Of a DNA stretch of 28,476 nucleotides, positions 1-7,368 are shown in pieces. Source of the DNA: a virus; IMG/VR virus record IMGVR_UViG_3300021963_004731, positions 1 through 28,476 of that record. One strand, 5' to 3'. The notes under the pieces are model-generated. The model had not been told where the DNA came from and searched no databases. It saw only the letters and a program-made list of their open reading frames with translations. A program made the position numbers and the translations under genes. Position 1 is the first letter of the stretch. Every line of letters begins with the position of its first letter.

Positions 1-801
1 AATCACATCCAAGAGTTCCGCAAGACTGTCCGTGTGTCCCCGCTGACCATCGACATCGCTGTTACCGCTGGTGTGAAGGACGAACTGGCTAACAACATCT
101 CAAAGGGCATGACCATGCTCAAGCGTGACATGGAAAGAACCTTTGCGTCTTCCAACCTGCCAAAGACCGACAACGGCTCTACGCAGGGTTATGTCAGCCG
201 TGGTCTCGACTCATGGATTCGCCCAGTCAAGACAACTGGTGGTGCTGTCGGTAACGACAACTACCTCGATGTCCCGACTGCGTTCCTCACTCCTGCCTCC
301 TCATGCGTTGGTAACGCCACCGCTACTGTTGAGTCAACGACTGCTTCCTCGACTCTGACGGAAATCACAGTCCAAGACATCCTCACCTCCATCTACCAGC
401 AGACTGGTCAGTTCCGCTCGTATGATGCGATTGTCGGTCCTCAACTGAAGAGACAGTTCACGAACCTCCTCTACACCAACCGCTCAACTGGTGGTGCTGA
501 GTCACAGGCTCAAATCCGCACCATCAATCGTGATGCCTCAGATGCCTCGTACATCTCGTCCGTGGACATCTTTGAGGGCGATTTCGGTCAGATTCGTCTG
601 CACCCATCGCTGTTCCTCAAGAACAACTTCTGCGGTTATGTGATTCCTATGGACCTCATCGAAATCCGCTATGGCGGTTCCGTTGCTGGCATCAAGGAAC
701 TCACCGACAATGGTGGTGGCCCTGCTCGCCTCATCAACGCCATCGCTTCACTCTGCGTGAAGAACCCGCTGGCGTTTGGTAAGTTCGACTACGCCTCCTA
801 A
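1..801 (+). CDS. Major capsid protein, SU10/DUF5309-type (5' end outside window)
   Basis: The frame is open from base 1 (reads N-H-I-Q-E-F-R-K-T-V-R-V-S), so this is the C-terminal ~266 residues of a longer gene; the GTG at 34 is internal. The pattern QEFRKTVRVS followed by an acidic helix with KRDMERTF matches the region following the N-arm in SU10-type capsid proteins of the HK97 fold. Near the end, VDIFEGDFGQIRLHP and the final VKNPLAFGKFDY also fit that family (typical ending: N-P-x-A plus a short tail). The protein would build the icosahedral shell. Synonymous codons are strikingly C-ending here (aac, ctc, ttc, atc) compared with the AT-richer genes downstream, as expected for the most abundant virion protein. 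Its neighbours are connector and tail genes. Alternative identities are unlikely. Confidence 0.8.
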   Translation, partial: NHIQEFRKTVRVSPLTIDIAVTAGVKDELANNISKGMTMLKRDMERTFASSNLPKTDNGSTQGYVSRGLDSWIRPVKTTGGAVGNDNYLDVPTAFLTPASSCVGNATATVESTTASSTLTEITVQDILTSIYQQTGQFRSYDAIVGPQLKRQFTNLLYTNRSTGGAESQAQIRTINRDASDASYISSVDIFEGDFGQIRLHPSLFLKNNFCGYVIPMDLIEIRYGGSVAGIKELTDNGGGPARLINAIASLCVKNPLAFGKFDYAS

Positions 802-807
802 GCGGAT

Positions 808-1173
808 ATGGCTGATGACATGTTCCAGTCATTGGCTGACAGTATACCCTCCCATCTCCGCAAGGAGATGGAGAGGGAACTCGTCAACGGATGGAGATTA
901 AACGAGGTCAAGGCGGCTATCAAGGCGAAAGAACTCGCCAGTTTTGGCTATAGGAATGAAGTCAATACGATAGACGGCCTTGGCTCTCTTTCTGCAAGAA
1001 TACCTCTCGATGCTTACCACTATTGGGGTCAGCGTCTTGGGTATGAGTGCTGGGATGACAAGCAGTTCCTCAAGGAATTCAAGAGAGACAATCCAGCGGT
1101 GGCGGTCAACAACTACGCCAAAAAAACAGTTGTTAGAGGAGCCGTCTTTACGGCTGATGGTTTCATTACATGA
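808..1173 (+). CDS. Small virion-module protein of unknown function
   Basis: A 121-residue protein between the capsid and adaptor genes. I do not recognise the family. It is mostly helical and charged at the N-terminus (SHLRKEMERELVNGWRLNEV), with aromatic residues in the middle (AYHYWGQRLGYECW). The last residues (VVRGAVFTADGFIT) look like a short beta tail. Its position is the usual place for a head-completion or capsid-accessory protein, but that is inference from gene order only. Its stop overlaps the next start (ATGA), which suggests translational coupling. A run of seven A at about 1120 is not in the frame needed for a classical -1 slippery site. Confidence 0.75.
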   Translation: MADDMFQSLADSIPSHLRKEMERELVNGWRLNEVKAAIKAKELASFGYRNEVNTIDGLGSLSARIPLDAYHYWGQRLGYECWDDKQFLKEFKRDNPAVAVNNYAKKTVVRGAVFTADGFIT

Positions 1174-1934
1174 GAACTGTTGACTTCAACAGAATCCTTA
1201 CGGACGCAATACAACTTTGCGGACTAGACAGGGACGAATTTAATGTGCAAACATTCAGACAGATGCGAGACTTTGCGTCTGCCAGATTGCGTTATGCGTG
1301 GGAATACGACAGATTCCCAGATATTGTCAGATATGTTCTGGCAACTACCACCACGGACGCTAACAGCGTTACCTATGTCACCAAGCCAGCGGATGCTGGC
1401 GAAATTTTAGGCGTTTGGGATAAGAACCCGCTCGCCACAACCAGAGCGTTGTCAATCCCATTCCATATCCTTGTTAGCGATACGGAGGAGCGGTTGATTC
1501 TTCTGCGTGAGTATACTGACGGAGTTTATGTCGAGTACAGGACTAGACCGCCAGAGTTGAACGGAAACCCTTGGGATTCTACGACAACCTATTATGCTGG
1601 GTCGCAGGTATACTTTGATTCCAGTTCAAACAGCGGAAGCCTACAGCCTGTTAGCGGCAAGAACTACACGGCTAACTTCTACGAGTGCTTGGCAACAAAC
1701 ACCAACGCAAATCCAGAAACATCGACTTCCAATTGGACAAAGATTAGGCTTCCGTATATATTCGGACCATACCTTTCTAGGGCAATCTATGCTGACTACC
1801 TTAGGTCTGAGGGTCAGATAGAGTCTGCCAATGTCGCAGAGGCTGAAGCCAAGGCGTTCTTGGATGAGGAAATCGACAAAATCATCAGACAACAAGGACA
1901 GTACCCAAGATATAAATTCATAAAATCATACTAA
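1170..1934 (+). CDS. Putative head-tail adaptor with inserted carbohydrate-binding-like module
   Basis: A 254-residue protein starting inside the previous stop codon. The N-terminal part (FNRILTDAIQLCGLD, RQMRDFASARLRYAWEYDRFPDI) and the C-terminal helices (LSRAIYADYLRSEGQIESANVAEAEAKAFLDEEI) fit the helical adaptor that joins portal and tail in short-tailed phages. The region from about residue 134 to 192 looks different: W-D-S-T-x3-Y-x-A-G-S-Q-V-Y-F, then Y-x-A-x3-Y-x-C, then P-E-x4-S-N-W. This spacing is that of the small chitin/carbohydrate-binding CBM5/12 fold. It appears inserted in the helical adaptor, since the helices resume straight after W-T-K-I. Role: structural connector; glycan binding by the insert is inferred. 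Confidence 0.65.
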   Translation: MRTVDFNRILTDAIQLCGLDRDEFNVQTFRQMRDFASARLRYAWEYDRFPDIVRYVLATTTTDANSVTYVTKPADAGEILGVWDKNPLATTRALSIPFHILVSDTEERLILLREYTDGVYVEYRTRPPELNGNPWDSTTTYYAGSQVYFDSSSNSGSLQPVSGKNYTANFYECLATNTNANPETSTSNWTKIRLPYIFGPYLSRAIYADYLRSEGQIESANVAEAEAKAFLDEEIDKIIRQQGQYPRYKFIKSY

Positions 1935-1935
1935 C

Positions 1936-2235
1936 ATGTCATCAATATCATTATCATCACCGATTCTGAAGTCGTTTGTCCATGCGGACAGTACGATTGG
2001 TACGGCTATCACTCAAGTTTTGGCGGCTAACGCCACCTCATCGAGAAGAGTTATCGTCTTAATACAGAACAAATCAGCAACTGCTTCGATTGAGGTTATT
2101 TTCGATTCAAATGGTTCAAATGGGATTATCGTCCCGCCTCTGTCAAACATTTCGCTTGATAACTACAATGGACCAGTTCGTGCCTTTGCGACAGCCGCTG
2201 GAACTCTTATCCATGTTGCTTACTCTGAAGTGTAA
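1936..2235 (+). CDS. Small beta-rich virion protein
   Basis: A 99-residue protein beginning one base after the previous stop. It consists of an N-terminal S/T-rich strand, a beta-rich core (RVIVLIQNKSATASIEVIF, IIVPPLSNISL) and a C-terminal strand (GTLIHVAYSEV). Similar one-domain beta-sandwich proteins (pattern N-x-S-x3-I-x-V followed by P-P-x-S-x-I) commonly sit beside adaptor and fibre genes in podophage structural modules. The exact role is not known; a head or tail decoration or fibre-attachment role is possible. Its TAA overlaps the next ATG (TAATG), so the two are probably translated together. Confidence 0.7.
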   Translation: MSSISLSSPILKSFVHADSTIGTAITQVLAANATSSRRVIVLIQNKSATASIEVIFDSNGSNGIIVPPLSNISLDNYNGPVRAFATAAGTLIHVAYSEV

Positions 2236-3239
2236 TGAGTATCAATGTTTCTGTCGGATTCCAGATTCCGACCAATGTTGTCGAGGTTGGTAACGAGATA
2301 AGCACCCAGCAGTTGGGTGCTATTACCAGCGGTTCTAGCCCTACATCGGCTAATCCGTTTACGACAGTCAGTTATATTACTGGCCTGTCCTATTTAACAA
2401 CCTCTGCGGCATCAACTACTTACGCACCAAAAGCCAGTCCTACCTTTACTGGTACTGTGACCATTCCTGCTGGTGCTTCTATCAGCGGTTATTTAACCAC
2501 ATCTTCTGCATCTAGCACTTACCAGACAATCTCTGGTATGACTTCATATTTGACCACATCTGCGGCTAGTAGCACATATCAGACAATCTCTGCTATGAGT
2601 TCATATTTGACGGATGCTCCTTCTGATGGCTCTGAGTATGTCCGTAAAAATGCGGCTTGGGCTGTTGCTACAGGTGGCGGTGGTGGTGGCATCTCTGATG
2701 CTCCTTCTGACGGCAATCTCTATGCCAGACAGAATGCGGCTTGGACTTCATTCACAGTTCCTACTCTTTCTGTTACCAACATAGACCTCACAGGTAATTT
2801 CAATGGTTACTCGATGGGTTCTGGGTTTTACTCATTCAAGTACGACTCTACGGCTAATACTCTGCGTATGCAGGATGGTTCTGGCTCTGGGATTACTATT
2901 TCTGCTACTGCTATAACATTCCCAAACTCAACAACACTTTCAACTGGTGCAAAGAGTGTTAATACAGTTACATCTAATTATAACCCTCAGTTATCTGATG
3001 CTAATAACATAGTGTTTTTAAATGGCGGTGGAACACCTATTTCCTTGCAAGTTCAAGATGATGGCACAGTTAATTTTCCAGTAGGTACTGTCATAATTGT
3101 TCTTTCTGATGATACTGCTAACGGAATCAATCAAGGTAGTGCTGGGGCTCCTTCTCTTAACGGAGGTTCTGGAGGTTCTTTACCAAATAGAGTCACTCAT
3201 CTAGTCAAGATTGGTGCTAACTCTTGGTACTATACATAA
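2235..3239 (+). CDS. Repeat-containing tail fibre protein
   Basis: A 334-residue fibre-like protein. Residues ~50-125 hold copies of the unit YLTTSAASSTYQTISGMTS, and two further copies of a second unit, DAPSDG-x2-Y-x-R-x-NAAW, follow at ~131-147 and ~155-172. Both types of unit are familiar from phage tail fibres. Between them is a six-glycine hinge. The C-terminal 90 residues (SNYNPQLSDANNIVFLNGG, then VNFPVGTVIIVL, ending W-Y-Y-T) are a compact beta domain of the kind that ends many phage appendages and probably contacts the host surface. No catalytic motif is seen. The gene overlaps its upstream neighbour by one base. Confidence 0.75.
   Translation: MSINVSVGFQIPTNVVEVGNEISTQQLGAITSGSSPTSANPFTTVSYITGLSYLTTSAASTTYAPKASPTFTGTVTIPAGASISGYLTTSSASSTYQTISGMTSYLTTSAASSTYQTISAMSSYLTDAPSDGSEYVRKNAAWAVATGGGGGGISDAPSDGNLYARQNAAWTSFTVPTLSVTNIDLTGNFNGYSMGSGFYSFKYDSTANTLRMQDGSGSGITISATAITFPNSTTLSTGAKSVNTVTSNYNPQLSDANNIVFLNGGGTPISLQVQDDGTVNFPVGTVIIVLSDDTANGINQGSAGAPSLNGGSGGSLPNRVTHLVKIGANSWYYT
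2388..2750 (+). repeat. In-frame tail-fibre repeats (two families)
   Basis: Copies of a ~57-bp unit encoding YLTTSAASSTY-type residues begin at about 2391 (divergent), 2490 and 2547, with a truncated fourth start at 2604. They run into two copies of a DAPSDG...NAAW unit near 2613 and 2697. Copies are more similar in protein than in DNA except for the adjacent pair at 2490 and 2547, consistent with recent unequal duplication. Confidence 0.75.
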
Positions 3240-3240
3240 T

Positions 3241-3348
3241 ATGATTACTGTTATTTTATCATCAATCGCTTTTCTTGGCGGTCTTTATGTCGGTGTCAGA
3301 TGGTCTGACAAGTTGAGCGGCATATACTACGCTATCTTTAAATCCTAA
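3241..3348 (+). CDS. 35-residue single-pass membrane peptide
   Basis: A short frame fills exactly the space between the fibre and nozzle genes: ATG one base after the fibre stop, and TAA sharing its last A with the next ATG (TAATG). The peptide starts MITVILSSIAFLGGLYVGVR, one hydrophobic helix with a small-residue face, followed by a short polar and aromatic tail ending IFKS. The perfect fit on both sides and the same coupling style as the other genes argue that it is translated. Function unknown; a small accessory membrane or virion peptide is possible. It is too short for default gene callers. Confidence 0.6.
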   Translation: MITVILSSIAFLGGLYVGVRWSDKLSGIYYAIFKS

Positions 3349-5303
3349 TGCCAAACCTACAGCGTTCAGTTGATGGTGACGCTGGGTTTATAGGCATAGA
3401 TACTAGAGCAAATCCAGCGACTCTCAAGGAGGGTATACTTCAAGACGGAAGAAACATCCGCCTTGATTTGCAGACTTTACAGGTTCGCAAGGGCATCGAG
3501 CGTTTGCTCACTCCAGCGGATGCCACAAATGTAGGCAATGTCATAGGTGCTGGGGGATATGTTGATTCAAACGGAGTCGAAAAGATTGCGTTGGTTTCTT
3601 ATCATCCAAATGATGACCAGAACTATCTTACATTATTTGACCCTATTGCTGAATCTATAGGAACAAGATTCCCATTTCCTGCTGGAAGAAAGTCAATAAA
3701 CGGACCGATACAGGTATTACAAGCAAGCAATAAGTTGTATATACTTAGAGGAGAGGCTACTAAATACTTTGAAGCGGCAAGCCCAAGCACATCAGCAAAG
3801 GCTTATAATATCACATCCACAAGAATAGGCGTTAAGACGCTTCTTCCGCATGGTCTGGCTGTCGGGGATGAGTTCGTCATAGAGACACAGCATGCGGCTT
3901 GGTGCGGACCTACGCCATCAAGCAACTTTGTCGTAAGCACAGTACCATCATCTACTGAATTCACATATGTGCTTCCTTCCGCACACAATGGTGCTGACAG
4001 CGGATATGTCGTGCAGGTGGCAAAGCCAGTACTTGTTTTTGATGGGTCAAATCTAGACATAGTAAAGCAGGGGGTTATTGACGGAACTCAACTCGGAGGA
4101 ACTACTCCTACATCGTGCGATTTTCCTCCTACTAGCACAGCCATATATCACAAAAACAGAATATATTGCAAGTATAGCAAGGATGAAATAGCAGTTTCTG
4201 ACTATCTTCCAGATGCCAATGGCAACTGGGTTTTTGACTTAACCATACAAGCGTTGACAATAAACCAAGGAGATGAGCAAAACATCATAGGTTTTCACCC
4301 TTGGACTAGAGACGAAATTCTTGTCTTTAAAAGCAATAGCATATACTCGGCAAAGTTTGCAGACAATACTTCAACGCCAGACATAGTGTTGGCTGATTCG
4401 TATGTTAGGTCTTTGACATTCGACATAGGATGTCTCGCTAAGAACAGCATTGCCAATGTGTCTGGATATGTGTTCTTCCTGTCTAAGAGAGGGGTATATA
4501 GGCTTGAGCCGCAGTTGGATGCCAACCTGCTCGCAAACACGGCTCCTATGTCAACCCAGATACAGAAGTACATAGACAGAATTAACCAGACCTATGTTCA
4601 CAAGGCTGTAGCGACAGTTTACAATGGCAGGTATTACTTGGCAGTACCTCTTGACAACAACTTCTACAATAGCCATGTCCTTGTGTATAACTTGACAAAC
4701 CAGATGTGGGAGTCAGTTGATACATACCCAACCTCATTTAATGCTGATGGTATTGTCATTGCTAAGAGCGGCACTAATGGCACAGTCAATAGGATGATGT
4801 TCTGGACAAGGAACAATGGTATATATCTTTCTGAAGAAACAGAAAACGATGAGTATGGAGATATAACTTCTGCACCATCATTTGCTACTTATCCATATAT
4901 TCCTGCTTCTGTTGACAGTCCAGAAATACCAGAAGGTATACCATTGGACTTCTATCTTGAGCCAAGCGTGTATCAATACACGACAATAAGAGGATATGCC
5001 TTGACAAGAAGGTTCATGTTTAATACACTACAGGACAAGAGATTCACATCAATCTCGACAGACCTTGATTTTTCATCTGTTGGTGCTGTTCAGACATCTA
5101 TTAAAACATATAACCCAGATACGACATCTGTTCTTGATATAGCGTCAACAACATCAATGGAAGACAAGACTCGCATATTTCCTGTCAGAAAAATAGCGGT
5201 AGGTCTCGATGTAGAACTAACTACTCTTTCTGGAAGACCTATAATCAAGTCTGTTGTCGTAGAAGCAACTCAAATCGGAAGAACAACTAAAAACAAAGAT
5301 TAA
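3348..5303 (+). CDS. Putative tail nozzle / tail tube protein B-like
   Basis: A 651-residue protein. The N-terminus (GFIGIDTRANPATLKEGILQDGRNIRLD, then QVRKGIERLL) carries the pattern 'F-x-G-x-D...P-x-L-x3-G...N...R-x-G' common at the start of nozzle/stabilisation proteins of short-tailed phages. The remainder is beta-rich with repeated blade-like units (for example VYNGRYYLAVPL, then VLVYNLTNQMWESV, and RDEILVFKSNSIY), consistent with a propeller-type nozzle. These proteins close the tail and are the last portal for DNA before ejection. Length is in the range of such proteins. Gene order (adaptor, fibre, nozzle, fibre, internal proteins) supports the call. No peptidase or lyase motif seen. 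Confidence 0.65.
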   Translation: MPNLQRSVDGDAGFIGIDTRANPATLKEGILQDGRNIRLDLQTLQVRKGIERLLTPADATNVGNVIGAGGYVDSNGVEKIALVSYHPNDDQNYLTLFDPIAESIGTRFPFPAGRKSINGPIQVLQASNKLYILRGEATKYFEAASPSTSAKAYNITSTRIGVKTLLPHGLAVGDEFVIETQHAAWCGPTPSSNFVVSTVPSSTEFTYVLPSAHNGADSGYVVQVAKPVLVFDGSNLDIVKQGVIDGTQLGGTTPTSCDFPPTSTAIYHKNRIYCKYSKDEIAVSDYLPDANGNWVFDLTIQALTINQGDEQNIIGFHPWTRDEILVFKSNSIYSAKFADNTSTPDIVLADSYVRSLTFDIGCLAKNSIANVSGYVFFLSKRGVYRLEPQLDANLLANTAPMSTQIQKYIDRINQTYVHKAVATVYNGRYYLAVPLDNNFYNSHVLVYNLTNQMWESVDTYPTSFNADGIVIAKSGTNGTVNRMMFWTRNNGIYLSEETENDEYGDITSAPSFATYPYIPASVDSPEIPEGIPLDFYLEPSVYQYTTIRGYALTRRFMFNTLQDKRFTSISTDLDFSSVGAVQTSIKTYNPDTTSVLDIASTTSMEDKTRIFPVRKIAVGLDVELTTLSGRPIIKSVVVEATQIGRTTKNKD

Positions 5304-5305
5304 AA

Positions 5306-6247
5306 ATGCCACAAATATCAGCAGGATTTAATTATACATCCACAGGAGCAAACTCACTTGTTACTGCTGGAAACCTTAATCAACATGTCAACAACGCACA
5401 GTTACAGGGTGGTGCTATTGCTGAACAGACTTCTAACCCTACAACCGCAGACACAGACCTACTTTTGATTGGTAAGGCTGGAAGTCTTTTTAAGCAGACC
5501 AAGTTGCAGTTCACAAACACCATCAATTCTGACGAAATCAATGTTAATGACCTTTCCGTTGATACGGCACAAATAGATAATCTTATTCTTGCTCCTGTCG
5601 TTTCTGGAGTAGTACACCCAGTACTTGACACAAGAGGGACTAATTTTGTTGTTAGCGGTGCTTATCCTCAAATGAGATTTGGATATAGTGCTTATACTGG
5701 GGCTCCGCCTACTGGCTCAAGTTATTTGGATGATGTGTCATTTGCTACAAGAAATTTCTCAATTTATAATCCTGCGTATTCAACAAGTGGGAGAGCCACA
5801 CTTAGTGTTACAGGAAAGGTTGATATTATTAATTCTGCTGGCTCTACTACTGATGCTGAACTTAGCGTTGATGGAGACGCAACAATAGAAGGAGACCTTG
5901 TAGTAAATGGTTCGCTTACTGTCTTAGGCAATCCTGCTCCATCTCTCAAGGCAAGCGGCTCTTGGACTTGGGATGGCACAAACTTAGTCCAAAGAAGAAC
6001 ACCATTCAATTGCTCAATTACCCGACTTGGTGCTGGATACTACAAGATTACATTTACAACACCAATGCCAGATGCAGATTATGTTGTTTCAGCACTTACT
6101 GACCAATGGGGTGGTAATGCTGTAAATTCTGTTGGAACTATTGGAGTAAGAACAAGTGCCGATTTTTTTGTTCAAATACAATATAGAATATTCTCCAGTT
6201 CTGGCGGGTCATCCGATGGTAATGTAGACATTCTAGTTTTTCATTAA
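5306..6247 (+). CDS. Second tail fibre / appendage protein
   Basis: A 313-residue protein with a modular fibre layout. The N-terminus (SAGFNYTSTGANSLVTAGNLNQHV) probably attaches to the tail. Residues ~185-213 contain the triple-stranded fibre motif AELSVDGDATIEGDLVVNGS, in which short beta repeats stack. The C-terminal ~85 residues (RLGAGYYKITFTTPMPDADY...) match a small distal domain common in phage fibres, with the hallmark G-x-Y-x-I-x-F-T-T-P-M-P-D-A-D-Y. The last residues (GNVDILVFH) close the domain. It lies 2 bp after the nozzle gene; no Shine-Dalgarno sequence is visible, only an A-rich stretch before ATG. Confidence 0.75.
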   Translation: MPQISAGFNYTSTGANSLVTAGNLNQHVNNAQLQGGAIAEQTSNPTTADTDLLLIGKAGSLFKQTKLQFTNTINSDEINVNDLSVDTAQIDNLILAPVVSGVVHPVLDTRGTNFVVSGAYPQMRFGYSAYTGAPPTGSSYLDDVSFATRNFSIYNPAYSTSGRATLSVTGKVDIINSAGSTTDAELSVDGDATIEGDLVVNGSLTVLGNPAPSLKASGSWTWDGTNLVQRRTPFNCSITRLGAGYYKITFTTPMPDADYVVSALTDQWGGNAVNSVGTIGVRTSADFFVQIQYRIFSSSGGSSDGNVDILVFH

Positions 6248-6250
6248 TTT

Positions 6251-7366
6251 ATGGCTGAATATGATTCAATAGGTGGTGGAGCAAGCGGAGCCGCATCGGG
6301 TGCAATGTCTGGTGCGATGGCAGGAGCCGCATTTGGTCCAATTGGAATGGGTGTAGGTGCTTTAATAGGAGGACTCTTTGGCAGTAAAAAAACCAAGGTA
6401 AAGAGACCGCCTACATACTCTGAACTGATGAACAACAACTTGACTGCTCAAGAGGGCATTCAAAATCGCTTGTTGGATTTGGAAGGCAAATATAGACCAA
6501 AATATCAAGGGTTGCAAGAGCGTACTCTTAATACACAACTTTATGGTGGGCAAGGTACTCAAGGTTATGTCTCGATGCTTAACGATGCCAACCAAGCCTT
6601 GGCTGGAGTTCAGCAGAATGCGGCTAACACATACATGGATACACTTGGCAGTCTTACTGGACGCTCAAGAAACCTTATTGTTCCTCAAAGAGTGCAGGGC
6701 ATGCAGGACATGTTGTTCGCACAAGCACAAAACGAACTTGCCGCAGGTACAGGGCTTAACGCACAAGACCAGCGTATAGCGTTCCAGAACGCTAACATGG
6801 GAATGGCACAGCGTGGTCTTGGTGGAAGACAGGGCGTTGCCGCTGGCGTTCTTGCCAACTATGGACTTGGATTACAGAGACAGGATAGGGCTAGGCAGTT
6901 TGCTGGCACTATGATGAACTCAGACCTTGGGCTTCAATCGCAAGCGTTGCAACTGGCTGGAAACACTATGGCTCAGTATAATGCTGGCGGTGCTTTCATG
7001 GGACAGGCAAACCAGATGCTCGGTCAATACCAGCCGCAGATATTCCAGCCAGAATCACAGATGGGAACTCAAGCCCAAGGAATGCAATACCAGCATGACA
7101 TGGGACTTGCCAGAGCCAAGATGCAAAGCCAGCAACAACTGATGAACTCGATGGCTTCATTTGGTTCGTTTGCGGCGGCTAATCCAAACCTGTTTAATTT
7201 TGGTAGTAGTTCTATTATTCCATCTAATTTTGGAATTGGTAGTGGAGGTGCTTCTAATTTTGGTGCTGGTGCTGGTCAAACTGCAACAGTAGGCTCTCTT
7301 TCCGCTGGTGGTGCTAGTGCCAATGTTGGAGGATTCTACGGAAACAACTATTCTAATTTCGCATAA
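6251..7366 (+). CDS. Glycine-zipper internal virion / DNA-ejection protein
   Basis: A 371-residue protein. Residues ~8-46 form a glycine- and alanine-rich hydrophobic segment (GAMSGAMAGAAFGPIGMGVG, then ALIGGLFGSKK) of the glycine-zipper kind, able to insert in a membrane. It is followed by a long Gln/Asn/Ala-rich helical region (for example NTQLYGG, AQNELAAGTGLNAQDQR, QRGLGGRQGV). The C-terminus is low-complexity G/S/N-rich. This layout is typical of the small internal proteins that podoviruses inject to build a channel across the cell envelope. It is the first of three consecutive large virion-interior candidates. The function is inferred from composition and position. Confidence 0.6.
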   Translation: MAEYDSIGGGASGAASGAMSGAMAGAAFGPIGMGVGALIGGLFGSKKTKVKRPPTYSELMNNNLTAQEGIQNRLLDLEGKYRPKYQGLQERTLNTQLYGGQGTQGYVSMLNDANQALAGVQQNAANTYMDTLGSLTGRSRNLIVPQRVQGMQDMLFAQAQNELAAGTGLNAQDQRIAFQNANMGMAQRGLGGRQGVAAGVLANYGLGLQRQDRARQFAGTMMNSDLGLQSQALQLAGNTMAQYNAGGAFMGQANQMLGQYQPQIFQPESQMGTQAQGMQYQHDMGLARAKMQSQQQLMNSMASFGSFAAANPNLFNFGSSSIIPSNFGIGSGGASNFGAGAGQTATVGSLSAGGASANVGGFYGNNYSNFA

Positions 7367-7368
7367 TT

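Noticed and set aside
34-801. Capsid gene starting at GTG 34
   Set aside because: The frame is open to the left edge and the residues before it match the family, so the gene is truncated by the window.
1118-1130. Programmed -1 frameshift at a run of seven A
   Set aside because: The run is not in the X-XXY-YYZ phase relative to the reading frame, no downstream structure is evident and the next gene has its own ATG.
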